Source: Mycolicibacterium senegalense
GTDB lineage: Bacteria > Actinomycetota > Actinomycetes > Mycobacteriales > Mycobacteriaceae
Direction: 5' to 3'
Assembly: GCF_019645875.1 (NCBI RefSeq)
Contig: NZ_CP081000.1
Coordinates: forward strand, 4,958,417 to 5,022,416
DNA length: 64,000 nucleotides
Shown piece after piece: positions 1 through 8,705 of the stretch. The notes beneath the pieces are model-generated. The model was not told the origin of the DNA. It ran no database searches and was given only the letters and a program-made list of their open reading frames with translations. Position 1 is the stretch's first letter, and each line of letters begins with the position of its first letter. A program made the position numbers and the translations under genes.

Positions 1-347
1 TCGCGCCAGTCGTCCCGTGACACCCGGGTGGCGGGCATCCAGGTGGACGGGGCCGCCCCGCCGGCAACATTGACCAGTCCGTACATCACGCCGTCCGCAC
101 TCCGGGCCGCATCGAGCACCGTGGCGATGCCCTCGTCCGTCGATGCGTCGGCGGCCACCGTCACCACGTTCAGCCCCTTGTCGGATAGCGGAGCGACGTG
201 GGTATCGAGGTTGTCCTGCGAGCGGCTCACTGCCACGACGGTGGCCCCGGCCTCGGCCACCATCCGCGTGACGGTGGTGCCGATACCGCCACCACCGGCG
301 CCCGATACCACCACGACCCGGCCGTCCAGGCTGAGGGAACTGTCCAT
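1..347 (-). CDS. Short-chain dehydrogenase/reductase, N-terminal part (runs off the window)
   Basis: Only the first ~115 codons lie in the window; the gene continues leftward. The start is the ATG whose complement is at 345-347, giving MDSSLSLDGRVVVVSGAG. Seen: a Rossmann nucleotide-binding loop of the form SGAGGGGIG close to the N-terminus (the SDR TGxxxGIG motif), an acidic/Arg cofactor-discriminating region after the second strand (VAVSRSQDN), and a VNVAGG segment equivalent to the SDR NNAG motif. Family knowledge: SDRs are cytosolic NAD(P)-dependent oxidoreductases; the catalytic YxxxK is outside the window. It diverges from the propeller gene starting at 502, and a palindrome lies between them, so the two probably share a regulator. 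Substrate unknown. Confidence 0.8.
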   Translation of the reverse strand, partial: MDSSLSLDGRVVVVSGAGGGGIGTTVTRMVAEAGATVVAVSRSQDNLDTHVAPLSDKGLNVVTVAADASTDEGIATVLDAARSADGVMYGLVNVAGGAAPSTWMPATRVSRDDWR

Positions 348-367
348 TCGCAACCCTTATCGGCTCA

Positions 368-381
368 ATTGTCCGGACAAT
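368..381. promoter_or_regulatory. Perfect 14-bp palindrome, probable GntR-family operator (copy 1)
   Basis: ATTGTCCGGACAAT is its own reverse complement. It lies in the divergent gap between the SDR (start 347) and the propeller gene (start 502), 21 bp upstream of the SDR start codon. GntR-family regulators bind short palindromes of this kind, and a GntR/UTRA gene is two genes downstream at 2117, so it is inferred to be that regulator's site. Confidence 0.55.
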
Positions 382-463
382 AAATCAGACTTTTCATATT
401 GGAGAACACTATTCCGCAGCACTTATTCGCCCGTCAAGGGTGGATTCCAGGATCTCGCCGCCT

Positions 464-477
464 ATTGTCTGGACTAC
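464..477. promoter_or_regulatory. Second, imperfect copy of the operator-like palindrome
   Basis: ATTGTCTGGACTAC matches the perfect palindrome at 368-381 in 11 of 14 positions and keeps the TTGTC-GGAC core. It sits 25 bp upstream of the propeller gene's ATG. One copy per divergent gene fits a shared regulator. Confidence 0.4.
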
Positions 478-501
478 AGCGAGTTGCTAACGTCCGAGGT
501 C

Positions 502-2112
502 ATGAGCGCCCTATCGGCAAATCCCGGCATCGCCAATGCGCGGTACACCGCAAACCCGTCCGTGGCCGAGAACTGGACGCTGCAGCAGGTCACGGGCCCC
601 AGCCGACTGTTCGGCGCGAACGGCTTGCGGACCGGCCCGGACGGCCGCATCTACGTCGCCCAGGTCACCGGCAGCCAGATCAGCGCGCTCGACCTCGACA
701 CCGGACTACTGGAAACCGTCAGCGCGAAGGGCGGCGAGATCATCGCCCCCGACGACGTGGCGTTCGATTCGGACGGCAACCTCTATGCCACCGAGGTGAT
801 GGACGGCCGGGTCAGTGTGCGCGCGTCCGGCGGCGCCACCCGCGTCCTGCGCGACGACATCCCCTCGGCCAACGGCATCACCTTCCATCAAGGCCGGTTG
901 TTCGTCGGCGAATGCCGCGAAGGTGGCCGGCTCATGGAGTTCGACCTGGCCGGCGGGGCCCCACGCATCCTGCTGGAGAACGTGCCCTCACCCAACGCGA
1001 TGGAGGTCGGCCCCGATGGGCTGCTCTACTTCCCGGTGATGGGCGCCAACGAGATCTGGCGCATTGATCCCAACGGCGGCGAGCCCGAGGTGGTGGCCGG
1101 TGGGCTCGGCGTGCCCGACTCGGTCAAGTTCGACGCCGACGGCTACCTCGTCTCCACCGAGGTCGCCAGCGGCCAGGTGCTGCGCATCGACCCCCGCAAC
1201 GGAGAACAGACGCTATTGGCCCAGCTGACCCCGGGCCTAGACAACTGCACCTTCGTCGACGGCCGGCTCTTCGTCTCGAACTTCACCGGTGAGATCACCG
1301 AGATCCTGTCCGGCGGCAGCCAGTCGGTGCTGCCGGGCGGATTGAACTGGCCGCTGGATCTGGCAGTCGGCCCCGACGGCGACCTGTATGTCGCCGACGG
1401 CACCTACTTCTACCGGGTCGGCCCCGACGGAAGCCTGCAGACCGTGGCGATGCTGTTCTCCCCCGGCTATCCCGGCTTCCTGCGCGGAGTGATCGCCTCG
1501 GGCCCAGGCGAATTCATCGTCACCACTGCCGCCGACACGGTCGCACGCTTCCGCCCCGGAGCAGCCGACGACGAGGTGAGCCAGGTTCTGGCCAGTGGCA
1601 TCGACCAGCCCTACGGCGTGGCGCAGGCCCCCGATGGCTCCGTGGTGGTCGTCGAACAGGGTGCGGGGCGGCTGCTCTCCGTACGTGACGGTTCCGTGAG
1701 CGTGCTGGCCTCGGGTCTGGACACCCCGGTTGGTGTGGTGATCGGACCCGATGGCGCGCCGCTGGTGTCGGTGGCCGGTGCGGTAGTGCGGGTGAGTGAC
1801 GGAGGTGCCGCGCCGCTGGTCGACGGATTGCACACGCCGCACGGCATTCTCGTGAGCGGCGGTGTGCTCTACATCGTCGACTCGGGAAGCAAGGAGCTGA
1901 TCAGCTATGACCTGGCCGATGCGGCCCGCACGACGATCGCCACCGGGCTGCCCGTCGGACCACCGCCCGGGGTGACGCCCAAGCCACTCAAGGGGATGCC
2001 GCCGTTCTCCGGTCCGCAGGGCCCGTTCGCCGGGATCACCGCGGGAACAGATGGGACGCTCTATATTTCGGGCGACGGCGACGGCAGCGTGCTGGCGCTG
2101 CGCCGGAGCTGA
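502..2112 (+). CDS. SMP-30/gluconolactonase-like NHL-type beta-propeller protein
   Basis: The protein is about 536 aa, taking the ATG at 502 as start; the frame is open upstream but that part is antisense to the SDR gene. Seen: at least ten repeats of the form hhxGPDGxLYVA (for example GLRTGPDGRIYVA, MEVGPDGLLYFP, LAVGPDGDLYVA), spaced about 40-45 residues, the signature of NHL/SMP-30 six-bladed propellers. Its length suggests two propellers in tandem. No signal peptide is evident. Family members are lactonases, virginiamycin-B-lyase-like enzymes or strictosidine-synthase-like proteins; the substrate cannot be read here. It is first in a plus-strand run with the GntR regulator 4 bp downstream, so a catabolic role is likely. 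Confidence 0.75.
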   Translation: MSALSANPGIANARYTANPSVAENWTLQQVTGPSRLFGANGLRTGPDGRIYVAQVTGSQISALDLDTGLLETVSAKGGEIIAPDDVAFDSDGNLYATEVMDGRVSVRASGGATRVLRDDIPSANGITFHQGRLFVGECREGGRLMEFDLAGGAPRILLENVPSPNAMEVGPDGLLYFPVMGANEIWRIDPNGGEPEVVAGGLGVPDSVKFDADGYLVSTEVASGQVLRIDPRNGEQTLLAQLTPGLDNCTFVDGRLFVSNFTGEITEILSGGSQSVLPGGLNWPLDLAVGPDGDLYVADGTYFYRVGPDGSLQTVAMLFSPGYPGFLRGVIASGPGEFIVTTAADTVARFRPGAADDEVSQVLASGIDQPYGVAQAPDGSVVVVEQGAGRLLSVRDGSVSVLASGLDTPVGVVIGPDGAPLVSVAGAVVRVSDGGAAPLVDGLHTPHGILVSGGVLYIVDSGSKELISYDLADAARTTIATGLPVGPPPGVTPKPLKGMPPFSGPQGPFAGITAGTDGTLYISGDGDGSVLALRRS

Positions 2113-2116
2113 CACC

Positions 2117-2854
2117 GTGACCATCACGCCGGCCGACCATCGCTACCTACAGGTCGCGCGCACCCTACGCAAGGAGATCGTCGACGGGGTGTACCCGGTG
2201 GGCTCGCAGTTGCCCACCGAACATGAGCTGTGCGAGCGCTTCGAGGTCAGCCGCTACACCGTGCGTGAGGCACTGCGGCGGCTGCGCGACGACAACCTCG
2301 TCACGTCGCGGCCGCGGGCCGGCACCACCGTGGCGCCCCGCGCCGCGACGAATACCTATGCCCAGGACGTGGTTTCGATCAACGACCTGTTGGCCTTCGC
2401 CACGGGCGCACAGTTCACCATCGAGTCCAACGCCATGGTGACGATCGACGGCGAACTGGCCGAACGCACCGGCCTGCCGCTCGGCGAGCAGTGGTTGGCC
2501 GTGCGCGGCTACCGGCAGTCCGACGACGAATCCGCACCGGTGTGCCGCACCGAGTACTACATCAACCGCAGCTTCGCCGCCGTGGGGCGCCTACTGCAAC
2601 GCCATTCCGGTCCGATCTTCCCGCTGATCGAGGATCTCTTCGGGGTAAGCATCGTCGAGGTGCACCAGGAGATTTCGGCGATCGTCACCTCGCCCGAACT
2701 CGCCGCGGGCCTCAAGGTCAGCGCAGGCAGCGCGGCCCTGCAGATGCAACGCACCTACACCACCTCCGACGGGGAGGTCGCCCAGGTCACCGTCAACACC
2801 CACCCGTCCGACCGGTTCCGTCACTCCATGACGATGCGCCGGGTCAAGGGCTGA
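2117..2854 (+). CDS. GntR-family (HutC/UTRA) transcriptional regulator
   Basis: About 245 aa from GTG 2117, 4 bp after the propeller stop; the longer upstream frame would overlap that gene by 60 bp. Seen: N-terminal winged helix (residues ~10-75) with LRKEIVDGVYPVGSQLPTE and the recognition segment FEVSRYTVREALRRL, typical of GntR. The remainder (~85-245) has the UTRA ligand-domain pattern, including a LAVRGYRQ strand and a C-terminal QMQRTYTTSDGEVAQV strand. UTRA domains bind small effectors, often sugars, amino acids or fatty-acyl ligands, and release the operator. Likely targets are the palindromes at 368-381 and 464-477. The next gene starts 1 bp after its stop. Confidence 0.85.
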   Translation: MTITPADHRYLQVARTLRKEIVDGVYPVGSQLPTEHELCERFEVSRYTVREALRRLRDDNLVTSRPRAGTTVAPRAATNTYAQDVVSINDLLAFATGAQFTIESNAMVTIDGELAERTGLPLGEQWLAVRGYRQSDDESAPVCRTEYYINRSFAAVGRLLQRHSGPIFPLIEDLFGVSIVEVHQEISAIVTSPELAAGLKVSAGSAALQMQRTYTTSDGEVAQVTVNTHPSDRFRHSMTMRRVKG

Positions 2855-2855
2855 C

Positions 2856-4412
2856 GTGACCCGACGCGACGAGGCCCGTGCGGCCGACGCTTACGCCCGT
2901 GGGCTTTGGGTCTCCACCACCCTGGCCGACGCGCTGGCCGATGCGGCGCGTGAAACCCCCGACCGGGTGTTGGTGGTCGACGGCGACACCGCCCTGACCG
3001 CCCGCGAATTACACGACCGGGCACGGGGTCTGGCGACGCTGCTGACCGAGTGGATGCCGGCGGGCAGCGTGGTGTCCTTCATGCTGCCCAACTGGCACGA
3101 GGCGGCCATCATCTACCTGGGTGCCACGCTGGCCGGGATGGTGGTCAACCCGATTCTGCCTTCACTGCGGGACCGGGAACTGTGCTTCATCCTCGACGAC
3201 GCGAACAGCCGGGCGATCTTCATCCCTGCCGAGTTCGGTGGCCACGACTACGCGGCGATGCTCACCCGAGTGGTCGGTCAGATGGCCACACCTCCGCAGG
3301 TGGTGGTGCTGCGCGGAGACCCGGGCCCGCACCACGCTTTCGATGCCCTGCCGACGGTGTCCGATCGCGACCTGCCCGCACTGGACCCGGACGCCATCCG
3401 GATGATCATGTACACCTCGGGGACCACCGGGCGCCCCAAAGGCGTACTGCACAGCCACAACTCGATCCATGCGTTGATCAGCCAGCTGCGCGATCACTGG
3501 ATGATCGATCCGGGTGACACGTTTCTGGTGCCGTCACCGATCGCTCATATCGGCGGCTCCATCTATGCCTTCGAGTGCCCGTTGCTGCTGGGCAGCACCG
3601 CGGTGTTGATGGAGCGGTGGAACGCCGCCGATGGCGTGACCCTGATGACTGAACGCAGATGCACCCACATGGCCGGGGCCACCCCTTTTCTGGAGCAGCT
3701 TCTGGGTGCCGCCGAAAAAGCCGACACCCGACTGCCTGATCTGAAGGTGTTCATCTGCGGCGGTGCGTCGGTACCGCCATCGCTGATCCGGCGGGCATCG
3801 GACTACTTCGAGCGGGCCGTGGTCAGCCGGGTCTACGGCTCCACCGAGGTTCCGGTGACCACCGTGGGTTCTCTGACACCAGGAGGCGTCGAGCATGCTG
3901 CCGAGACCGACGGGTGTCCGGGCATCGCCGAGATCCGGCTGGTCGATGGCGAGATCCGAGCCCGGGGCCCGCAGATGCTGCTCGGCTACCTGCATCCGGA
4001 AGACGAGATCGAATCCTTCGACGAGAACGGGTTTTTCCGTACCGGGGACCTCGGCAGGTGGGTGGACGGCGGCTATCTGCAAGTCACCGGACGGGCCAAG
4101 GATCTCATCATCCGCAACGGCGAGAACATCTCCCCCAAAGAGGTCGAGGACCTCCTGGTCGGTCAGCTCGGCATCGTCGAGGCCGCTGTCGTCGGCGTGC
4201 CCGACGCCCGCACCGGAGAGCGTGCCTGCGCCGTACTGGTGACCGTGGACGCAAGCCGGCCCGACGTGGCCGACCTGGGCCGGCTGTTGGCCGACCACGG
4301 ACTGGCCCGGTTCAAGACACCGGAGCGAGTCGAAATCTGGGATGCGCTACCGAAGAACGACGCGGGCAAAGTGTTGAAACATCAGATTCGAGCCAGGCTG
4401 AAGGGTGATTAG
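2856..4412 (+). CDS. Acyl-CoA synthetase (AMP-binding, class I adenylate-forming)
   Basis: 518 aa, GTG start 1 bp after the GntR stop, hence translationally coupled. Seen: P-loop-like AMP motif YTSGTTGRPKG (~residue 185), the YGSTE adenine-binding motif, the TGDLG motif (~390), the hinge region GRAKDLIIRNGENISP, and the C-terminal catalytic lysine in KNDAGKVLKHQIR. These make it a functional carboxylate-CoA ligase: ATP activates a carboxylate to an acyl-adenylate, then thioester forms with CoA. The short initial segment and overall pattern resemble ligases for cyclic or branched acids, but the substrate is not deducible. Followed by an SDR and a second ligase in the same operon, suggesting stepwise degradation of an organic acid. 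Confidence 0.88.
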   Translation: MTRRDEARAADAYARGLWVSTTLADALADAARETPDRVLVVDGDTALTARELHDRARGLATLLTEWMPAGSVVSFMLPNWHEAAIIYLGATLAGMVVNPILPSLRDRELCFILDDANSRAIFIPAEFGGHDYAAMLTRVVGQMATPPQVVVLRGDPGPHHAFDALPTVSDRDLPALDPDAIRMIMYTSGTTGRPKGVLHSHNSIHALISQLRDHWMIDPGDTFLVPSPIAHIGGSIYAFECPLLLGSTAVLMERWNAADGVTLMTERRCTHMAGATPFLEQLLGAAEKADTRLPDLKVFICGGASVPPSLIRRASDYFERAVVSRVYGSTEVPVTTVGSLTPGGVEHAAETDGCPGIAEIRLVDGEIRARGPQMLLGYLHPEDEIESFDENGFFRTGDLGRWVDGGYLQVTGRAKDLIIRNGENISPKEVEDLLVGQLGIVEAAVVGVPDARTGERACAVLVTVDASRPDVADLGRLLADHGLARFKTPERVEIWDALPKNDAGKVLKHQIRARLKGD

Positions 4413-4413
4413 T

Positions 4414-5187
4414 ATGCAGGTCGCGATCGTCACCGGAGCCAGTAGCGGTATCGGGTTCGGCTGCGCCACCGCACTCGCCGAGGCAGGCATGGCCGTCCTC
4501 GGCGCCGGGCGCGATGAGGACCGGCTCGCCGACCTGGAACGCGCGATCGGTGATCCCGAGCGGGTGCAGACCGTCTCGGTCGACCTGACCGCCGAGGACG
4601 GACCGGCCCGGGTGGTCGAGGCCGCCGTACAGCGCTGGGGCCACATCGACTTCCTGATCAACAACGCCGGCGTGGGCAGCCCCAAACCGCTGCACGAGAC
4701 TGACGACGAAACCCTGGACTACTTCTTGGGGATCATGTTGCGTGCGCCGTTCCGGCTGGCCCGAGATGTACTGCCGCACATGGGACCCGGATCGGCAATC
4801 ATCAACGTCACCTCCACTTTTGCCGTGGTGGGCGGCTTGCGCGGCGGCGCGTACTCGGCGGCCAAGGGTGGGCTGACGGCGCTGACCACTCACATCGCCT
4901 GCCAGTACGGTGCGCAGGGCATCCGGTGCAATGCGGTGGCGCCGGGTGTCACCGTCACCCCGATGGTCGAGCACCGGTTGGAGAATGAAGGGTTCCGCAA
5001 GATGCAGACCGAGATGACCCCGCACACCCGCCTGGGCCGGGTCGAGGACATCGCCGCCACCGTGGCCTTCCTGTGCTCCGAGGGCGGCAGCTTCATCAAC
5101 GGGCAGACCATCGTCGTCGACGGCGGTTGGAGCTCGACGAAGTACCTGTCCGAGTTCGCACTTGGTTCGGAATGGATTGCCCGATGA
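4414..5187 (+). CDS. Short-chain dehydrogenase/reductase
   Basis: About 257 aa. ATG 4414 is preferred over GTG 4405, which lies inside the preceding gene; an AAGGG lies 8 bp upstream of the ATG. Seen: TGASSGIGFG cofactor loop at the N-terminus, NNAGVG, catalytic Ser in NVTSTF, YSAAKGG for the Tyr/Lys pair, and a C-terminal INGQTIVVDGGW stretch, all classical FabG-type SDR features. The enzyme is a cytosolic NAD(P)-dependent ketoreductase or alcohol dehydrogenase. It is in the same run as the flanking acyl-CoA ligases, so a beta-oxidation-like hydroxyacyl step is plausible. Its stop overlaps the next start in an ATGA. Confidence 0.88.
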   Translation: MQVAIVTGASSGIGFGCATALAEAGMAVLGAGRDEDRLADLERAIGDPERVQTVSVDLTAEDGPARVVEAAVQRWGHIDFLINNAGVGSPKPLHETDDETLDYFLGIMLRAPFRLARDVLPHMGPGSAIINVTSTFAVVGGLRGGAYSAAKGGLTALTTHIACQYGAQGIRCNAVAPGVTVTPMVEHRLENEGFRKMQTEMTPHTRLGRVEDIAATVAFLCSEGGSFINGQTIVVDGGWSSTKYLSEFALGSEWIAR

Positions 5188-6650
5188 ATGTTTTCGCGGT
5201 GCTCGATCAGGCCGCGACCCGGTTCGGCGACCGGGGTGCGGTGTTCCTGGGTGAACGCCAGCTGTTCACCTGGGCCGAGCTGCGCGACCGGGCGCTGCGA
5301 CTGGCCACCTCGCTCAAAGCGCTCGGGGATCGTGGCACCCGGATCGCCGTGGCCAGCGAGAACCGGCCCGAGATCTTCGAGCTGATGTTCGCCATCTGGG
5401 CGGCTGAATGCGTGTTCGTTCCGCTCAACTACAAGCTGCATCCTCGGGAGATGGCCGACATCGTCGCAGATTCCGGTGCCGCCCAGGTGTTCGCCTCGGC
5501 CAAGATCGCGGCCGGGCTGGACCTGGACATCCCGGTCGAGACGATCGGCACCGATTCCTACGAGGTATGGTTCGGCGCCACCCCGGCCGCTCCCCCGACC
5601 ACCGATCCGAGCACCCTGGCCTGGCTATTCTACACCAGCGGCACCACCGGAAAATCCAAGGGCGCCATGCTGTCCCACCGCAACCTCATGGCGATGACGC
5701 TGGCGCACCTGGCCGATTTCGATGACCCGGACGAGAACTGCAGCCTCATCCACGGCGCCCCGATGTCCCACGGCTCCGGCCTGTACATCCCGCCCTACGT
5801 GCTGCGCGGCGCCCGCCAGGTGGTTCCCGAATCCGCCGCCTTCGAAGCCGACGAATTCCTGGACCTGTGCGGCCATCACCCCGGCAGCAGCGCCTTTCTG
5901 GCTCCGACCATGGTGCAGCGGCTGATTCAGACCGGCCGGCCCCGCCCCGCCAACCTGAAGACCGTGGTCTACGGCGGCGGGCCAATGTACGTCGACAGCC
6001 TCAAGAAGGCGCTGGCCGCGTACGGCCGGATCTTCGTGCAGCTCTATGGGCAGGGCGAGGCGCCGATGACGATCACCGGGCTGCGCCGCCGCGACCACAT
6101 CGAGGCGAACGACGCGACGTTGGGCTCGGTGGGCTATCCGCGCTCCGGTGTCGAGGTCGCTGTGCTCAACGAGGACGGCACCCCGGCAGCTATCGATGAG
6201 ATCGGCGAGATCGCCTGCCGCGGCGACGTCGTCATGTCCGGCTACTGGAACAACCCCACCGCCACCGCCGCCACGCTCAAGGACGGTTGGCTGCACACCG
6301 GGGACATGGGTTCCTTCGACGCGCGCGGCTACCTCACGCTGCGCGACCGCTCCAAGGACGTGGTGATCAGCGGCGGCAGCAACATCTATCCCCGCGAGGT
6401 CGAGGAAGCCCTGCTGGAGCACCCCGATGTGGTCGAGGCCGGCGTGGTCGGCGCGCCGGATCCCGAGTGGGGTGAAGTGGTGGTGGCGTTCGTGGTGGGC
6501 GAGGTATCCCCCGCGGACCTGGACGCGCATCTACTGGAGCGCATTGCCCGGTTCAAGCGGCCCAAACGCTACGAGTTCATAGATGCGCTGCCCAAGAACA
6601 GCTACGGCAAAGTGCTCAAACGTGAACTGCGGGAGCGGCTCACCCCTTAG
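5184..6650 (+). CDS. Acyl-CoA synthetase (AMP-binding), second ligase of the operon
   Basis: 488 aa from ATG 5184, overlapping the SDR stop as ATGA; the frame is open further upstream, but that part is a shadow of the SDR. Seen: FYTSGTTGKSKGAMLSH, YGQGEAP in place of the usual YGxTE motif, TGDMG, the GxSKDVVISGGSNIYPREVEE hinge and PKNSYGKVLKRELR with the catalytic Lys. A fatty-acid/aryl-CoA-ligase-like protein of the FadD type, cytosolic. Two ligases in one operon suggest either two acid intermediates or two alternative substrates. No obvious terminator follows before the convergent gene, 13 bp away. Confidence 0.87.
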   Translation: MNVFAVLDQAATRFGDRGAVFLGERQLFTWAELRDRALRLATSLKALGDRGTRIAVASENRPEIFELMFAIWAAECVFVPLNYKLHPREMADIVADSGAAQVFASAKIAAGLDLDIPVETIGTDSYEVWFGATPAAPPTTDPSTLAWLFYTSGTTGKSKGAMLSHRNLMAMTLAHLADFDDPDENCSLIHGAPMSHGSGLYIPPYVLRGARQVVPESAAFEADEFLDLCGHHPGSSAFLAPTMVQRLIQTGRPRPANLKTVVYGGGPMYVDSLKKALAAYGRIFVQLYGQGEAPMTITGLRRRDHIEANDATLGSVGYPRSGVEVAVLNEDGTPAAIDEIGEIACRGDVVMSGYWNNPTATAATLKDGWLHTGDMGSFDARGYLTLRDRSKDVVISGGSNIYPREVEEALLEHPDVVEAGVVGAPDPEWGEVVVAFVVGEVSPADLDAHLLERIARFKRPKRYEFIDALPKNSYGKVLKRELRERLTP

Positions 6651-6663
6651 CGCAAGGCGTCCC

Positions 6664-7737
6664 TCACCACATCAGCCCGCGGATCAGCTCCGTCGGCGGG
6701 ATATCCTCGGCGGCGATCAATCCTGCCGGTGCGCGGCACACCCAATCGATCGCGTTCACGACGCGAGCCGCCGTGGACACACAACCGGCATCGGTCACGT
6801 CGAGCACGGGATGCGACAGCTCGGTACTCACCTCGATGCGCGGCTCACCCTCGATGATCACCTTGTGCACGCCGGACTGCCCCTCGGGCGGATACTCCCA
6901 ATCAGGTGCGGCGGCCGGGGTGAGACGGGTGGTGTGCTCGATCGTGATGATCGGATCACCACCGCGCACACCTTCGGCGGCAAATCGGGTCCCGGCCAAT
7001 TGCCCTGGCTCCACAGTCATCATCGTGCACTCGATGCGCTCGGTGGCGTACCACGGCTCGAACCGCTGACGAACCTCGTCGAGTTCCACACCGAGATGGT
7101 GGGCCAGATTCCGCACCAAACCGCCGAACATCGCCGTGATCACGCCCGGCTGGAAGGCCATCGGCAGAGCATCGTCCGGGGTGGTGCCGAAACCCATGGC
7201 GGTGCCGGTGTATTCGTAGTCGTCGTAGTTGCCGTAGTCGAAGATCTCCTTGACCGTCACCGACTCGGCACGAGTCACCAGGCTCAATGCGGCGTATGCC
7301 GCCGTGTCACCCGAGTAACCGGGGTCGATACCGTTGACGTACAGGGACGAATTTCCCTCTGCGCACGCCTTTTCCAATGGTCCGCGCAGCCAGTCGTCGG
7401 CTTGGCGCGGTGTCACCAGCCACACCATCGAGGTTCCGACGACGTTGATCCCGGCTGCCAGGAAACGTGACATCTGGTCGATGGCCTCCATCGGCCGGGT
7501 CTCCCCCAGAGCCGTGTAGACCACGCAGTCCGGCGCCAGGGCGATGAGCGCGTCGATGTCGTCGGTGGCGATGACGCCCGTCGGCTCACTGTGCCCACAT
7601 AGTTCAGCGGCGTCGCGCCCGATCTTGCCGGGACCGGCGGCATGGACACCGACCAGCTTCAGGTCGGGCCGGCCGATGATCGCCGCCAACGAATGCCTGC
7701 CGACATTCCCGGTCGAGAATTGGACCACTCTGCGCAT
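6664..7737 (-). CDS. Diaminopentanoate/dihydrodipicolinate-reductase-like oxidoreductase (paralogue 1)
   Basis: 357 aa. Seen: N-terminal Rossmann start VVQFSTGNVGRHSL, then DAAELCGHSEPTGVIATDDIDALIAL and a GINVVGTSMVW segment; the central part contains NGIDPGYSGD. This is the pattern of the mycobacterial NAD(P)H-dependent amine-dehydrogenase-like family (DapB N-terminal fold with a distinct C-terminal domain). Known relatives include 2,4-diaminopentanoate dehydrogenase, but most mycobacterial members have no known substrate. It is second in a minus-strand pair, 19 bp after the SDR at 7757-8545. Two further paralogues are in the plus-strand operon at 15026-17126, which ties the divergent operons together functionally. 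Confidence 0.78.
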   Translation of the reverse strand: MRRVVQFSTGNVGRHSLAAIIGRPDLKLVGVHAAGPGKIGRDAAELCGHSEPTGVIATDDIDALIALAPDCVVYTALGETRPMEAIDQMSRFLAAGINVVGTSMVWLVTPRQADDWLRGPLEKACAEGNSSLYVNGIDPGYSGDTAAYAALSLVTRAESVTVKEIFDYGNYDDYEYTGTAMGFGTTPDDALPMAFQPGVITAMFGGLVRNLAHHLGVELDEVRQRFEPWYATERIECTMMTVEPGQLAGTRFAAEGVRGGDPIITIEHTTRLTPAAAPDWEYPPEGQSGVHKVIIEGEPRIEVSTELSHPVLDVTDAGCVSTAARVVNAIDWVCRAPAGLIAAEDIPPTELIRGLMW

Positions 7738-7756
7738 CGTTGCGTTCCGCCCTCAC

Positions 7757-8545
7757 TCAGTAGTCGGGAATCGGCAGCGGCGAGTTGTTCGACTCGATAC
7801 CGCCATCCACATGGAAGATAGCGTTGGTCGCGTAGCAGTCGCGGGTAGACAGGTACACACACAGCCTGCCCAGGTCCTCGACGTCGCCCAACCGGTGCAA
7901 CGGGGTCGCCTCGTTCATCTTCTCCAGCGAACCCGGCATCATGTCCAAGCTGCCCTGCAGTCCCTCGGTCGCGAACGATCCCAACGCGATCGCGTTCACC
8001 CGGATCTTGGGCGCGAGCTCCTGCGCCATCGCGCGCGTCAACGCCTCAAGGGCACCCTTGGCCGTGCAGTAGGCGGTCAACGCCCGGATGCCGAACCGGG
8101 CCGAACCCGAGGAGATGTTGACGATCGAGCCACGCCCGGCCTCGATCATGTGCCGTGCCACGAGCTGGCTCATGATGAAAGCCGAAGTGACACACCAATC
8201 GAACGTGTGCCTGAAGTCCTCGTCGGTGATGTCGAGGAACCGTGCGTAGGTGGATCCGCCGACGTTGTTGACGAGGATGTCGATCCGGCCGAACCTGTCC
8301 ATCGCGGTGTCGACGACGCGCTCGCCGTCGGATCGACTCATGGCGTCGGCCACGAGTGCCAATCCTTTTCCACCGGCGCCCTCGATGCCGGAGATGGTGC
8401 TCACGATGTCGGACTCGGTGCGGGCGGTGCCGACCACCGTTGCACCGGCTTCAGCCAGCACTCGCGCGATACCCTGGCCGACACCTTTGCCCGCGCCGGT
8501 CACGATCGCAACCTGTCCACCGAGGTCGAACTGTTCCATTGCCAT
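7757..8545 (-). CDS. Short-chain dehydrogenase/reductase
   Basis: 262 aa, start ATG at 8545 with AGAGGGGG at 8553-8560 as ribosome-binding site. Seen: VTGAGKGVGQG cofactor motif, NNVGG, catalytic Ser in NISSGSARFG, and YCTAKGALE supplying Tyr and Lys. The C-terminus carries NAIFHVDGGI. A complete classical SDR. It heads the minus-strand operon and is transcribed divergently from the large membrane-protein/P450 operon; its promoter elements are readable at 8578-8606. Confidence 0.87.
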   Translation of the reverse strand: MAMEQFDLGGQVAIVTGAGKGVGQGIARVLAEAGATVVGTARTESDIVSTISGIEGAGGKGLALVADAMSRSDGERVVDTAMDRFGRIDILVNNVGGSTYARFLDITDEDFRHTFDWCVTSAFIMSQLVARHMIEAGRGSIVNISSGSARFGIRALTAYCTAKGALEALTRAMAQELAPKIRVNAIALGSFATEGLQGSLDMMPGSLEKMNEATPLHRLGDVEDLGRLCVYLSTRDCYATNAIFHVDGGIESNNSPLPIPDY

Positions 8546-8577
8546 CGGGCATCCCCCTCTTGTCGAGAACAGCCTTC

Positions 8578-8606
8578 ATCTAACGGACAATCCTGACTTG
8601 CGTCAA
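8578..8606 (-). promoter_or_regulatory. Candidate sigma-70-type promoter for the SDR/dehydrogenase operon
   Basis: Read on the minus strand: TTGACG (8606-8601), a 17-bp spacer, then TTAGAT (8583-8578). The predicted start would leave a ~26-nt leader including the AGAGGGGG Shine-Dalgarno. Spacing and hexamers fit a mycobacterial SigA promoter; transcription start not known. Confidence 0.5.
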
Positions 8607-8657
8607 TGAAAGGCGCTCGATTGCGGGCGTGAGATCCAATTTCTACACGCTGTTTCG

Positions 8658-8672
8658 TCAGTAAAATACTGA
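8658..8672. promoter_or_regulatory. Inverted repeat TCAGTA-AAA-TACTGA
   Basis: Perfect 6-bp arms around an AAA spacer in the gap between the divergent operons, upstream of both promoters. It differs in sequence from the palindrome at 8723-8736, so it may bind a different regulator or be a weaker site. Function inferred only from position. Confidence 0.35.
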
Positions 8673-8705
8673 AGTACACGTGCTCCGCTTCCGACAGAAA
8701 GGTGG

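Noticed and set aside
28..501. N-terminal extension of the propeller protein (open frame from 28)
   Set aside because: It is antisense to the SDR gene on the minus strand and lacks propeller repeats; ATG 502 fits the repeat pattern.
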